A stretch of 13,482 bases of DNA from JAKAGE01 sp964416665. GTDB taxonomy: Bacteria > Patescibacteriota > Minisyncoccia > UBA6257 > 2-01-FULL-56-20. The notes below the pieces were generated by a model. The model was given only the letters and a program-made list of their open reading frames with translations. It did no database searches and was not told where the DNA came from. Shown here one piece after another: positions 1 to 5,987 of this stretch. Where the stretch lies: the NCBI GenBank assembly GCA_964416665.1, contig CAYQFA010000027.1, positions 1-13,482 on the forward strand. The letters run 5' to 3'. Position numbers and translations under genes: made by a program. Within the stretch, counting starts at the first letter, position 1. Each line of letters begins with the position of its first letter.

Positions 1-334
1 TTACCAGCACGGGCTTTTCTTTCGTGCCTGAGCCCCAGTTGCGTCCCAATTTAAATCGCGCCCAGATCGCAAACGCGACCCCGATAACGGTTAGTAGTGC
101 GCCAATCCAGCCGATCGCGGGGTCGAAGTAAAAGAATGTTCGCTCGAGGACGGACGCATCGTCATGCGGATTTCGCAGAACGTAGATCAGTAGTGCCAAT
201 AGAGGGATCTGCCAGAGCAAACGGACGATGCGCGGACTGCTTCCAACATCGCGTTTGGCGGTAAAGGAGCCTAACACCCATACCGTCACAAGCACCAACC
301 AACTTACGACGATGACATAGCCGTAATCGTACAT
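1..334 (-). CDS. Isoprenylcysteine / phospholipid methyltransferase-like membrane protein (N-terminal part, runs off the window)
   Basis: Reading the minus strand from an ATG at 334-332 gives 111 open codons to the window edge with no stop. The protein starts MYDYGYVIVVSWLVLVTVWV. It has three hydrophobic segments (about residues 5-22, 42-52 and 70-92), then a basic stretch including RFKLGRNWGSGTKEKPVLV. An aromatic helix followed by R-x-x-LGRNW and a G-T-x-x-x-x-x-LV segment is the hallmark found just before the SAM-binding half of the ICMT/PEMT/NnrU-type membrane methyltransferases. The expected TxGPYxxxRHP motif would lie beyond base 1 and is not visible. Such proteins methylate lipids or prenylated/small substrates at the membrane, and the substrate here cannot be told. 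The start is set by a TATGAT box only 6 nt upstream and the absence of a Shine-Dalgarno, so the mRNA is probably leaderless. The family call is good; the exact function is open. Confidence 0.68.
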   Translation of the reverse strand, partial: MYDYGYVIVVSWLVLVTVWVLGSFTAKRDVGSSPRIVRLLWQIPLLALLIYVLRNPHDDASVLERTFFYFDPAIGWIGALLTVIGVAFAIWARFKLGRNWGSGTKEKPVLV

Positions 335-340
335 GGTTGA

Positions 341-368
341 ATCATAGCTGATTTGGGCTTATCCTCAA
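341..368 (-). promoter_or_regulatory. Promoter of the minus-strand methyltransferase gene (leaderless)
   Basis: On the minus strand TTGAGG (368-363) is followed after 16 nt by TATGAT (346-341), which matches TATAAT at five of six bases. The initiator ATG begins 6 nt after the box, so a start point 7 nt downstream would place the A of ATG at +1. It overlaps the plus-strand promoter of the 392 gene, so the two genes may compete for polymerase. Confidence 0.5.
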
Positions 369-382
369 ATTTCGGTTAAAAT
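353..382 (+). promoter_or_regulatory. Promoter of the EEP-family gene
   Basis: TTGGGC (353-358), an 18-nt spacer and TAAAAT (377-382) lie 9 nt before the ATG at 392. No Shine-Dalgarno sequence fits between the box and the ATG, so the transcript should have a leader of only a few bases. The -35 region overlaps that of the divergent minus-strand gene. Confidence 0.45.
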
Positions 383-391
383 ACTTGTATT

Positions 392-1126
392 ATGAAGCTC
401 ATATCTCTCAATACGTGGGGTGGTGAAGCGGGGCCAATTATCCTTGATTTTTTTAAGAAAAACCGAGAAGTAGATATCTTTCTCTTGCAAGAGGTATTCC
501 ACCATGCGACCGAGAAGACCGAATGGACGGGTAGGAACATGCGAGAGCTTTTCAATGAGATCGAGAAATCCCTTCCTGATCACCAGGGATATTTTGCCCC
601 CTCAACGTTCAACGAGTACGGCCTCGCGGGCTTTATACGAAAAGAAATAACGGTCAATGAAACAGCCGATATCTTCGTCTTCAGATGGAAGGATTCGCTG
701 GTGGGGAGAGATGGCACGACGCTCAGCAATAACATGCAGTATTTTAAAATCACTCACGACAATAAGGACTATACCGTCGCTAATTTACATGGCCTTTGGA
801 ACGGTAAAGGGAAAACCGACACCGAGGAGCGCCTCGAACAATCAAGAAAAATTAAGCACTTTCTTAAAACGGCAACTACCGAAAAAAATTTATTGTGCGG
901 CGATTTTAACCTCGCGCCGGATACCAAGAGCCTGGCTATGCTCGAAGAGGGGGCGAGGAATCTAATAAAGGAATATGGCGTTACCTCTACGCGAAGCGAG
1001 TTGTATACCAAGGATATAAAATTTGCGGATTACGTTTTGGTGTCTCCGGCGGTGGAAGTAAAGGACTTCAGGGTTTTGCAAGATGTTGTTTCTGACCATT
1101 TGCCACTATTGGTGGAATTTAATTAG
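392..1126 (+). CDS. Endonuclease/exonuclease/phosphatase (EEP) superfamily protein
   Basis: The 244-residue protein carries the ordered EEP metal-phosphohydrolase motifs. These are LNTWGG with Asn7, LLQEV with the metal-ligand Glu34, NLHGLWN with His133, LLCGDFN with Asp171/Asn173, FADYVLV with Asp213 and the terminal SDHLPL with the catalytic Asp235-His236 pair. The fold hydrolyses phosphodiester or phosphomonoester bonds in DNA, RNA, lipids or small molecules. The sequence does not show which, and the length (244) fits compact bacterial members rather than exonuclease III. There is no signal peptide or membrane segment, so it should be cytosolic. The ATG at 392 gives a canonical N-terminal beta strand (MKLISLNTW). 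It seems to be transcribed alone, with a clear new promoter before the next gene. All catalytic residues are present, so an active enzyme is expected. Confidence 0.88.
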   Translation: MKLISLNTWGGEAGPIILDFFKKNREVDIFLLQEVFHHATEKTEWTGRNMRELFNEIEKSLPDHQGYFAPSTFNEYGLAGFIRKEITVNETADIFVFRWKDSLVGRDGTTLSNNMQYFKITHDNKDYTVANLHGLWNGKGKTDTEERLEQSRKIKHFLKTATTEKNLLCGDFNLAPDTKSLAMLEEGARNLIKEYGVTSTRSELYTKDIKFADYVLVSPAVEVKDFRVLQDVVSDHLPLLVEFN

Positions 1127-1174
1127 AATGTGTTAGTTTTGTCCGAACTTCGTCTCGCGCATGGCCTGCTGATA

Positions 1175-1203
1175 TTGACGTTATACAATAAATATGCTAT
1201 TAA
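1175..1203 (+). promoter_or_regulatory. Strong sigma70-type promoter (extended -10) of the frameshifted small gene
   Basis: TTGACG (1175-1180), a 17-nt spacer and TATTAA (1198-1203), with a TG one base before the -10 box (TGCTATTAA). The leader to the ATG at 1228 contains a GGAGG Shine-Dalgarno at 1218-1222. Confidence 0.65.
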
Positions 1204-1227
1204 TTATTTTGCGTCTTGGAGGACAGT

Positions 1228-1586
1228 ATGATACGGGCAGGTTCGATCTATCAGCACATTGGCGACAAACTTCGGACAGCAGAGGAATTTCAACGGGCTA
1301 TGCGCGAGCAAATTCGTTCTGAAGATGCTCTAAGAGCCCAACTACTAAAAGTTGCTCCCAGGAGTCTTCAAGGGATCCTCGAAGAGGGACTTCTCAACCA
1401 CCTGTTGTCTCACGGCGATGTTCTCACCACGAAGATATTCGTGAGCGACAGTGGCCTGAGCATTCCCCAGATCAAGAGAGGATTCAGGCAGCTTGAAAAG
1501 CCTGGAAGGGGAACATCAAGGTCACCTTCAACGACAAGGAGAGCGATCCGAGCGTGCAGTATCTCTCCATCAAAGTGCTTTACTAG
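1228..1586 (+). CDS. Small protein, possible winged-helix fold, interrupted by an apparent single-base (-1) frameshift
   Basis: GGAGG at 1218-1222 sits 5 nt before the ATG at 1228; the in-frame upstream TTG at 1216 would lie on the Shine-Dalgarno itself and is rejected. The first frame encodes 91 sensible residues (MIRAGSIYQHIGDKLRTAEE to GFRQLEK). After AAG at 1498-1500 it becomes a Ser/Arg/Pro-rich string typical of a wrong frame and continues past a terminator to 1677. Re-reading G1500 (a -1 shift) instead gives AWKGNIKVTFNDKESDPSVQ then YLSIKVLY and a TAG at 1584-1586, just 15 nt before a strong terminator. The restored protein would have about 119 residues: two or three N-terminal helices, a helix-turn-helix-like stretch (LSIPQIKRGFRQLEK) and two strands that could be a wing. 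Either a base was lost (real mutation or assembly error) or the gene uses recoding. No family recognised; DNA binding is only a guess from the predicted shape. Confidence 0.6.
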
Positions 1587-1601
1587 CACGGTTCAATCAT
1601 C

Positions 1602-1638
1602 CGGCGGTCCCGATTCCTTGGGGCCGCCGTCACTTTTT
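1602..1638 (+). terminator. Intrinsic terminator after the frameshifted small gene
   Basis: A ten-pair stem, CGGCGGTCCC (1602-1611) with GGGGCCGCCG (1620-1629) and one G-U pair, has an 8-nt loop and is followed by TTTTT at 1634-1638. Its place right behind the TAG at 1584-1586 supports the shifted frame as the true end of the gene. Confidence 0.88.
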
Positions 1639-1674
1639 AATTTTGTTCGAGCTTCATCCTATCCTGCCCGTGCA

Positions 1675-1683
1675 TGATATAAT
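1675..1683 (+). promoter_or_regulatory. Extended -10 promoter of the glycosidase-like / CPBP unit
   Basis: TGATATAAT at 1675-1683 is a perfect extended -10 element (TGnTATAAT). No convincing -35 is visible, as often with extended -10 promoters. The leader to the ATG at 1703 would be about 12 nt, with at most a weak Shine-Dalgarno-like TAAAG. Confidence 0.6.
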
Positions 1684-1702
1684 TACTTAACACGGTAAAG
1701 AT

Positions 1703-3169
1703 ATGCTTCATATTCTCTTCTATGCCATTTCCGGCTATTTTATTATCGGAATCCTCGTTTATGCGTGGGGGCATCCTCGACGCAAGCGAATAATCGTTCC
1801 GGCAAGGATAGACCGGTCGAAAAGCGGAACAAACCTGTTCTATCGGCAACTGGCTCATTCTGCTCAGGCAGTCAATTTCTTGGTGCATTCCGTTACGGTC
1901 AAAGAACAGGATTCTGCAGCGATAGGGGAACTCTATAGGGCGAGTGTGGGGCGGGCGTTCAATAAGAAGCAACTTTTTATCACCACCGGAACGCCGCATT
2001 CTCGCGCTTTTTATCTGCGGAATTTTGCATGGTTCTATCCCGACCTCCTGAACCCGGCGACGATCATTGATGCGACCGACGAGAAGAATCGGATCACGTT
2101 GCTTGAACGCAGCCTTCGCACGGCGCTCGAAGCTATGGGGTCGCGGCCATATACTACGACCATCATCCCGCTTACCCCAAAAAAGTTCGCCGCAGTCAAC
2201 TACGTTACGCCCCCGTCGGACTCGTTGCTTGGAATTCTGTCGGGCATCGGGCAGCTCATGGATTGTCCATCTGAGGATGCCAAAGATCGCGCTTCGATGA
2301 TCATCGCTCAATACAAGGCGAACATTGAAAAGGAGATCGTCCGTTTCGCCGGACAACTTGAGGAGATCGTCCTCAATGGGGGAAGGTATCGGTTGTTGGA
2401 CGTGAAGGAAAATAGATCCAGCGCGACCGACACTCGCAATGAACGCATGCGATTCGTGGTGAGTGCGAATATTTGGACCACATTCGTGAAAGCCGAACAG
2501 CTTGGTTTTATGGACGGAAACGTGTTTGTAAGATTCGGCCTCGATAAGGCCCAGTATAAAAAAAGCATCCTTGAGCTTTTCGGCCGCGATGGGTATATCC
2601 GCGATTCGGTCGATCCGGCATTATGTGACTTGAAGGGGGCAGAAAGTATCACACTTGATTTTGCCCATATCTATAAGGGCTTTTGGGATTTTTCGCAGCG
2701 GGAGGAGCAGCTTCTTTTCAAGAACACCGCTGATCTCATTTTTTCCGATCCGACATTCCACGATGTTTCCACCCATTGCTATTTCGTCGCCAATAAAAAT
2801 CCGCATTGCGGATTCCTTCATCGATGCACCGTTCCCTCGTATCACGGAAGGACGGTGTGGTCGTCGTTCAACGTCGAGTTTGCGGACCGGCTCATTGATC
2901 TTGCCGCCGCGATAGGCGATGAGACGTACCGTTATCGCGCGGAGCGCATACTCCTGCAGCTGAAAAACGACACCGAGCGCAATGGGGGATACTCGGAACT
3001 CCTTGATGCCAGCGGGGATCCGTATCGGACGTGGATCTATAAAAGCGCCGCCGCTGATTCATGGTTCCCGCGCTTCGCGGGGGTATGGCACAAGGCGTTT
3101 CAAAGCGGAGGAAGCGGCGGGTGTGATAAGGGCGCTGCTTTTAGCGAGAAAAACGAAACAGAACAATAA
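1703..3169 (+). CDS. Membrane-anchored hypothetical protein resembling six-hairpin (alpha/alpha)6-barrel glycosidases
   Basis: The 488-residue protein begins with one hydrophobic segment (about residues 3-22) followed by HPRRKR, a typical N-terminal anchor in which the basic side stays inside or next to the membrane. The rest is soluble and helix-rich. Two regions recall glucoamylase or debranching-type (alpha/alpha)6 barrels. One is a Thr-Gly-Thr-Pro-His-Ser-Arg segment followed by NFAWFYPDLLNP in the first third. The other is a C-terminal stretch with GGYSELLDASGDPYRTWIYK and then DSWFPRFAGVW. Those patterns resemble substrate-cleft loops of the fold, but no catalytic acid pair can be assigned, so activity on glycans or glycogen-like polymers is only a suggestion. 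The Gly/Ser-rich, polar C-terminus after the last aromatic motif looks disordered. It ends 3 nt before the CPBP gene, with which it must be co-transcribed. Confidence 0.6.
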   Translation: MLHILFYAISGYFIIGILVYAWGHPRRKRIIVPARIDRSKSGTNLFYRQLAHSAQAVNFLVHSVTVKEQDSAAIGELYRASVGRAFNKKQLFITTGTPHSRAFYLRNFAWFYPDLLNPATIIDATDEKNRITLLERSLRTALEAMGSRPYTTTIIPLTPKKFAAVNYVTPPSDSLLGILSGIGQLMDCPSEDAKDRASMIIAQYKANIEKEIVRFAGQLEEIVLNGGRYRLLDVKENRSSATDTRNERMRFVVSANIWTTFVKAEQLGFMDGNVFVRFGLDKAQYKKSILELFGRDGYIRDSVDPALCDLKGAESITLDFAHIYKGFWDFSQREEQLLFKNTADLIFSDPTFHDVSTHCYFVANKNPHCGFLHRCTVPSYHGRTVWSSFNVEFADRLIDLAAAIGDETYRYRAERILLQLKNDTERNGGYSELLDASGDPYRTWIYKSAAADSWFPRFAGVWHKAFQSGGSGGCDKGAAFSEKNETEQ

Positions 3170-3172
3170 GGC

Positions 3173-3769
3173 ATGAGTAAGTCGCACTATTGGGTGTGGT
3201 CAAAGATCGTCTTCATATTCGTCGTTCCGGTCTTGCTTCTCTATTTTAACCTCATACCGCGGGCTTATTATCTCGACGTATTGGCAGTCTACACATTCTT
3301 GGTCTTCCTATTGATACATAGGGAACGTTGGACGCTGATGGCGTTGAATATACGGTTTGATAATCTGAAAAGAACGTTATTGCCGTACGCCGCCTTTACG
3401 GCGCTTGGCGTGATCATACTCGCGGGGATCATGAAAATGTTTGGCATGCAAAATGTTGCTATGAATCCCTACGTTTTATTTTTCGAGTGGTCGATCCCGA
3501 TCGGCGTGGTACAGGAATTTTTGTACCGCGGGTTTCTGATGCGTGAATTACATCGGATATATGCTTCGACCACGATCATAATCGCCGTGGACGCGCTTCT
3601 CTTCATGTTTCTTCACGTTTTATACAACCCGCCATTTTTGATCTTGCCGTTGATGTTCTTTAGCGGCATAGGATTTGCGTGGATGTATGAAAAATACCCA
3701 AATTTATTTCTGATCGCATTAAGCCATGGCATCCTGAATTTTTTTGCGATCAAATATGGATTCTTTTGA
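3173..3769 (+). CDS. CPBP (CAAX/Rce1/Abi-type) intramembrane metalloprotease homologue
   Basis: The 198-residue protein has about six hydrophobic segments and the three conserved CPBP motifs in order: QEFLYRG (114-120), FLHVLYNP with His148, and LSHGILN with His185 and Asn189. In eukaryotic Rce1 the equivalent residues form the membrane-buried catalytic site; in bacteria the family includes bacteriocin-immunity, Abi and uncharacterised proteases. The first motif normally reads EExxxR, and here the first glutamate is Gln114 while Glu115 and Arg119 remain. This variation occurs in the family, but it makes the activity less certain. The ATG lies 3 nt after the stop of the preceding gene with only a weak ribosome site, so translation is likely coupled. 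The neighbour suggests a shared cell-envelope role (inference). It ends in TGA. Confidence 0.85.
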   Translation: MSKSHYWVWSKIVFIFVVPVLLLYFNLIPRAYYLDVLAVYTFLVFLLIHRERWTLMALNIRFDNLKRTLLPYAAFTALGVIILAGIMKMFGMQNVAMNPYVLFFEWSIPIGVVQEFLYRGFLMRELHRIYASTTIIIAVDALLFMFLHVLYNPPFLILPLMFFSGIGFAWMYEKYPNLFLIALSHGILNFFAIKYGFF

Positions 3770-3807
3770 TCATTCTTCGTCCCGCACCGCCCGCGAAGAT
3801 TTTTTGG

Positions 3808-3819
3808 TATAGTTATAGT
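3808..3819 (+). promoter_or_regulatory. Tandem -10-like boxes before the membrane miniprotein
   Basis: TATAGTTATAGT at 3808-3819 is an exact duplication of a TATAGT hexamer. The second copy ends 8 nt before the ATG at 3828. With no Shine-Dalgarno present, it should give a nearly leaderless transcript. No clear -35 is seen. Confidence 0.45.
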
Positions 3820-3827
3820 CACCAAAT

Positions 3828-4046
3828 ATGAAAAAAATACTTACTATTCTAGTGGAGATGGGATTTATCATCTTTCTCTTCTATGCGAACCTTCTGATGG
3901 GAGAGTTCACAAAAACCGGCCCGGGATGGCAGCATGGATTTCTTTGGGCGCTTATAGCGATCGTTACGCCGGCTAATTTCGCGATCGCGCTGATCGCGGC
4001 GTTTCTGGGCTATGGTATCTTCGAGTTCTTGAGAAGGCGACTATAG
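3828..4046 (+). CDS. Small two-helix membrane protein, function unknown
   Basis: This is a 72-residue protein with two hydrophobic helices, about residues 4-24 and 37-66. They are joined by a short polar loop (GEFTKTGPGWQHG) and followed by a positively charged tail (EFLRRRL) that should lie in the cytoplasm. No family is recognised. The coding case rests on a good start context (MKKILTIL after a -10-like box), clean hydrophobic periodicity and the absence of a competing frame. It follows the CPBP gene by 58 nt and could also be reached by read-through from that unit, since no terminator separates them. Confidence 0.65.
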   Translation: MKKILTILVEMGFIIFLFYANLLMGEFTKTGPGWQHGFLWALIAIVTPANFAIALIAAFLGYGIFEFLRRRL

Positions 4047-4076
4047 GAAACGTTCGTCGTGCCGCCATTGTTGCTT

Positions 4077-4095
4077 ACTTTTTATGATAAAAAGT
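4077..4095. repeat. Perfect AT-rich inverted repeat next to the pyrE terminator
   Basis: ACTTTTTAT, a single G, then ATAAAAAGT: two perfect 9-base arms around one base. It overlaps the U-tract of the minus-strand terminator. With A or T runs on both sides it may help end transcription from the plus-strand miniprotein gene too. Confidence 0.6.
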
Positions 4096-4124
4096 TGGCC
4101 CGGGACGCATACGCATCCCGAGCC
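4089..4124 (-). terminator. Intrinsic terminator of the pyrF-pyrE operon
   Basis: Read on the minus strand, the stem pairs GGC (4124-4122) with GCC (4099-4097), then CGGGA/TCCCG, then two further GC pairs around an ATAC-type loop, with two mismatches. TTTTT follows at 4093-4089. It lies 26 nt beyond the pyrE stop. Confidence 0.75.
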
Positions 4125-4149
4125 GTGTTGTGAAGATTTATGGAGAAAA

Positions 4150-4935
4150 CTACGCCTTGCCGGTCAGCTCGGCCCAATGCTGTTTGGGTCTGAGTCGTTT
4201 TGAACCCCTTGCGCACAACGGACAATCCACTGGATCCCAGACGGAAATGTCGTAGTGCGCAAGGTAAATAACCGGTGCGCCTTCAACCTCGTAGACATCG
4301 GAGCGATGTACGAGAACGCCGACGACAGGTGCAAAGGTCACTGGATCGGCATTGCCTTCCCGAATGCCCTTGCGTACTGCCATGAGTGTGCCGGCGGTGG
4401 TCATGAGTTCCTCGACCTGAAGGACGGATTCGCCCGGTTGGATGGCGAAGCGTTTCCAAAGTTGCTGCTTCCCATCGGGGCCGCCCTTCTCCGTGAAATC
4501 GTGCTGGGTGTGAAGCCATCGGGCGACGTCATGGGAAAAAGCAGCACCTGCGTGATCGGACCCGATCACCCATTCGGGCGGGGTGAACCATTGGGTGACC
4601 GCATCCTCGCTACTCACGATCTCATCGATTTTCCTTTTGAGAGCATGAGCCATGTGGTAGGCGAGAATGTCGCAGACGTTCGTGTAGCGCAGGGCGCGAA
4701 GAACATCCACGAACCCGTTGCTGCATTTGCCGGAAGTGAGTTCTGCGTGAGGGTCGTCAGGATCGCCGGAGTGGAGCCATAGTGCCTCGCAGAGTTTGAG
4801 GATGTGGCTGACCCCTGCTTTCGTGAGCGTCTCATTGGTCTGGAAAAGTTGTTTGCTGGCGATGCTGCCCGTAAAGTCGCGCAGTTGTCCAAGGCCAGGA
4901 ATGGAAAGAAGGATATCGTCGATTGTCGTCGTCAT
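4150..4935 (-). CDS. pyrE: Orotate phosphoribosyltransferase-like protein
   Basis: The 261-residue phosphoribosyltransferase would join PRPP and orotate to give orotidine 5'-phosphate, the step before PyrF. Visible landmarks are an ELTSGKCSNGF segment (65-75), like the orotate-binding SGxxS loop of OPRTs, and IGSDHAGAAFSHDVA (124-138). The PRPP-binding loop is VLQVEELMTTAGT (171-183), with the acidic pair Glu175-Glu176; the usual TTGG/TTGT is TTAG here. The C-terminal DCPLCARGS (237-245) with two Cys resembles the CPLCxxG tail of several OPRT-like proteins and could bind metal. The protein is longer than the common 210-residue enzymes. The ATG (4935-4933) overlaps the pyrF stop as ATGA and has GGAGG six bases upstream, so the in-frame extension up to 5370 is rejected. 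A different PRTase specificity is possible, but the operon with pyrF and the facing pyrD favours OPRT. Confidence 0.78.
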   Translation of the reverse strand: MTTTIDDILLSIPGLGQLRDFTGSIASKQLFQTNETLTKAGVSHILKLCEALWLHSGDPDDPHAELTSGKCSNGFVDVLRALRYTNVCDILAYHMAHALKRKIDEIVSSEDAVTQWFTPPEWVIGSDHAGAAFSHDVARWLHTQHDFTEKGGPDGKQQLWKRFAIQPGESVLQVEELMTTAGTLMAVRKGIREGNADPVTFAPVVGVLVHRSDVYEVEGAPVIYLAHYDISVWDPVDCPLCARGSKRLRPKQHWAELTGKA

Positions 4936-5819
4936 GACACCTCCGTGGTTCGGTACTGGTTGATGAGATCGTGGAGCCTGATTGTCTCTCGCCGGGCGGC
5001 ATCCACGAAGTCGTTTCCTTTTGAGGCGAAGATGATGCCGCGCGAGGAGTTGATGATCATGCCCGTGCTGTGCGAATTCATTCCCGCCTTGACGGTCTTT
5101 TCGACATCGCCGCCCTGTGCGCCGATACCCGGGATGAGGATCGGTATGTCGCCGACGATCTCCCGAATCTGGGCGAGTTCCCGTGGATAGGTCGCGCCGA
5201 CGACCACTGCGCAGTTGCCGTTCTTGTTCCATGCCGTGGCCACCTTGTGGGCGACATATTGATGAAACGGAACATACGAGAGGGTGTGGTGAAAACCTTT
5301 CCCGAATCGGCCGGATACTCCCACCTGCAGATCTTGCAGTTCTCCCGCTCCTGGATTGGAAGTGCGACAAAGGACGATGATGCCCTTGTCTTTCAATTCA
5401 AGGAATGGCGCGAGCGCTTCGGCTCCGAGGTAGGGATGGACGGTAACGGCGTCGGCATGTAGGAAGTCGAACGCCTCCCGCACGTATCCCATATTGGTGT
5501 TGCCGATATCCGCGCGCTTGGCGTCGAGGATTACGGGAACCTCCGGCGCGAGCTTGTGGATATCGAGAATGGTGCGTTGCAATGCGATGAGGCCATAATC
5601 GCCGTACGCTTCATAGAACGCGATGTTCGGTTTGAAGGCGCAGGCATAGGCCGCGGTCGCTTCGACGATGGCGCGGTTGAACAAGACGATTGTTTCGACG
5701 ACGCCGTCCTTACGCGCCGCCTCGGGTATCTTCTCATATTCGCTGTCCAATCCGACACAGACAAAACGGTCGGCGGCCCAGCGAGCTTCGATCATTTCAC
5801 GGAAATTGCGGTCTCCCAT
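4932..5819 (-). CDS. pyrF: Orotidine-5'-phosphate decarboxylase, type 2
   Basis: The 295-residue cytosolic enzyme decarboxylates OMP to UMP. The phosphate-barrel motifs are all present: VCVGLDS (20-26), FKPNIAFYEAYG (62-73), the catalytic LDAKRADIGNT (98-108) with Asp99, Lys101 and Asp104, CRTSNPG (151-157), IPGIGAQGGD (229-238) for phosphate binding and NSSRGI (257-262). The CRTSNPG segment and the length near 270-300 are typical of the long type 2 enzymes found in actinobacteria, Bacteroidetes and many uncultured lineages, not of the 240-residue E. coli type. The start ATG at 5819 has AGGAG a few bases upstream and begins a normal N-terminus. The open frame runs on to 6209 without homology and overlaps pyrD, so it is rejected. 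It is the first gene of the pyrF-pyrE operon and faces pyrD. Confidence 0.94.
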   Translation of the reverse strand: MGDRNFREMIEARWAADRFVCVGLDSEYEKIPEAARKDGVVETIVLFNRAIVEATAAYACAFKPNIAFYEAYGDYGLIALQRTILDIHKLAPEVPVILDAKRADIGNTNMGYVREAFDFLHADAVTVHPYLGAEALAPFLELKDKGIIVLCRTSNPGAGELQDLQVGVSGRFGKGFHHTLSYVPFHQYVAHKVATAWNKNGNCAVVVGATYPRELAQIREIVGDIPILIPGIGAQGGDVEKTVKAGMNSHSTGMIINSSRGIIFASKGNDFVDAARRETIRLHDLINQYRTTEVS

Positions 5820-5880
5820 CGGTAGCTCTCCTTTCAAAGGGCTGTAAAGGCCGAATCCTGTCGGGACTGGGCTTGAGTAT

Positions 5881-5909
5881 GGTGTACCAGAAAAAAAAGA
5901 GAATGGCAA
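5881..5909 (-). promoter_or_regulatory. Promoter of pyrF-pyrE
   Basis: On the minus strand TTGCCA (5909-5904), a 17-nt spacer and TACACC (5886-5881), with TG one base before the -10 (TGGTACACC). The -10 match is only partial. Its -35 lies 9 bp from the -35 of the divergent pyrD promoter, so a single regulator bound between could control both directions (inference). Confidence 0.45.
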
Positions 5910-5918
5910 TAAAAACGA

Positions 5919-5950
5919 TTGACATCGGGAGGGAAAATGGGGAATATAGT
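5919..5950 (+). promoter_or_regulatory. Promoter of pyrD
   Basis: A perfect TTGACA -35 at 5919-5924. The -10 is either GAATAT at 5942-5947 (17-nt spacer) or the better box TATAGT at 5945-5950 (20-nt spacer). The leader of about 30 nt contains GGGAG at 5975-5979, 8 nt before the pyrD ATG. Confidence 0.6.
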
Positions 5951-5987
5951 GGCAGAGTAGCACAACTTCATCACGGGAGATAAGCGA

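Noticed and set aside
1493..1690. Plus-strand open frame of 65 residues at the end of the small 1228 gene
   Set aside because: Its frame crosses the terminator and begins inside the coding part of the other gene; the -1 frame ending at 1586 fits much better.
1637..2356. Minus-strand open frame of 239 residues across 1637-2356
   Set aside because: Antisense to the 1703 gene, overlaps its promoter, is rich in Arg and Pro, and has no start signals.
4255..4782. Plus-strand open frame of 175 residues within pyrE
   Set aside because: Antisense to pyrE, without a ribosome site or recognisable motif.
4936..5370. N-terminal extension of pyrE to 406 residues
   Set aside because: The extension lies in a second frame inside pyrF and is Arg/Gly/Ser-rich; the ATGA overlap and GGAGG fix the start at 4935.
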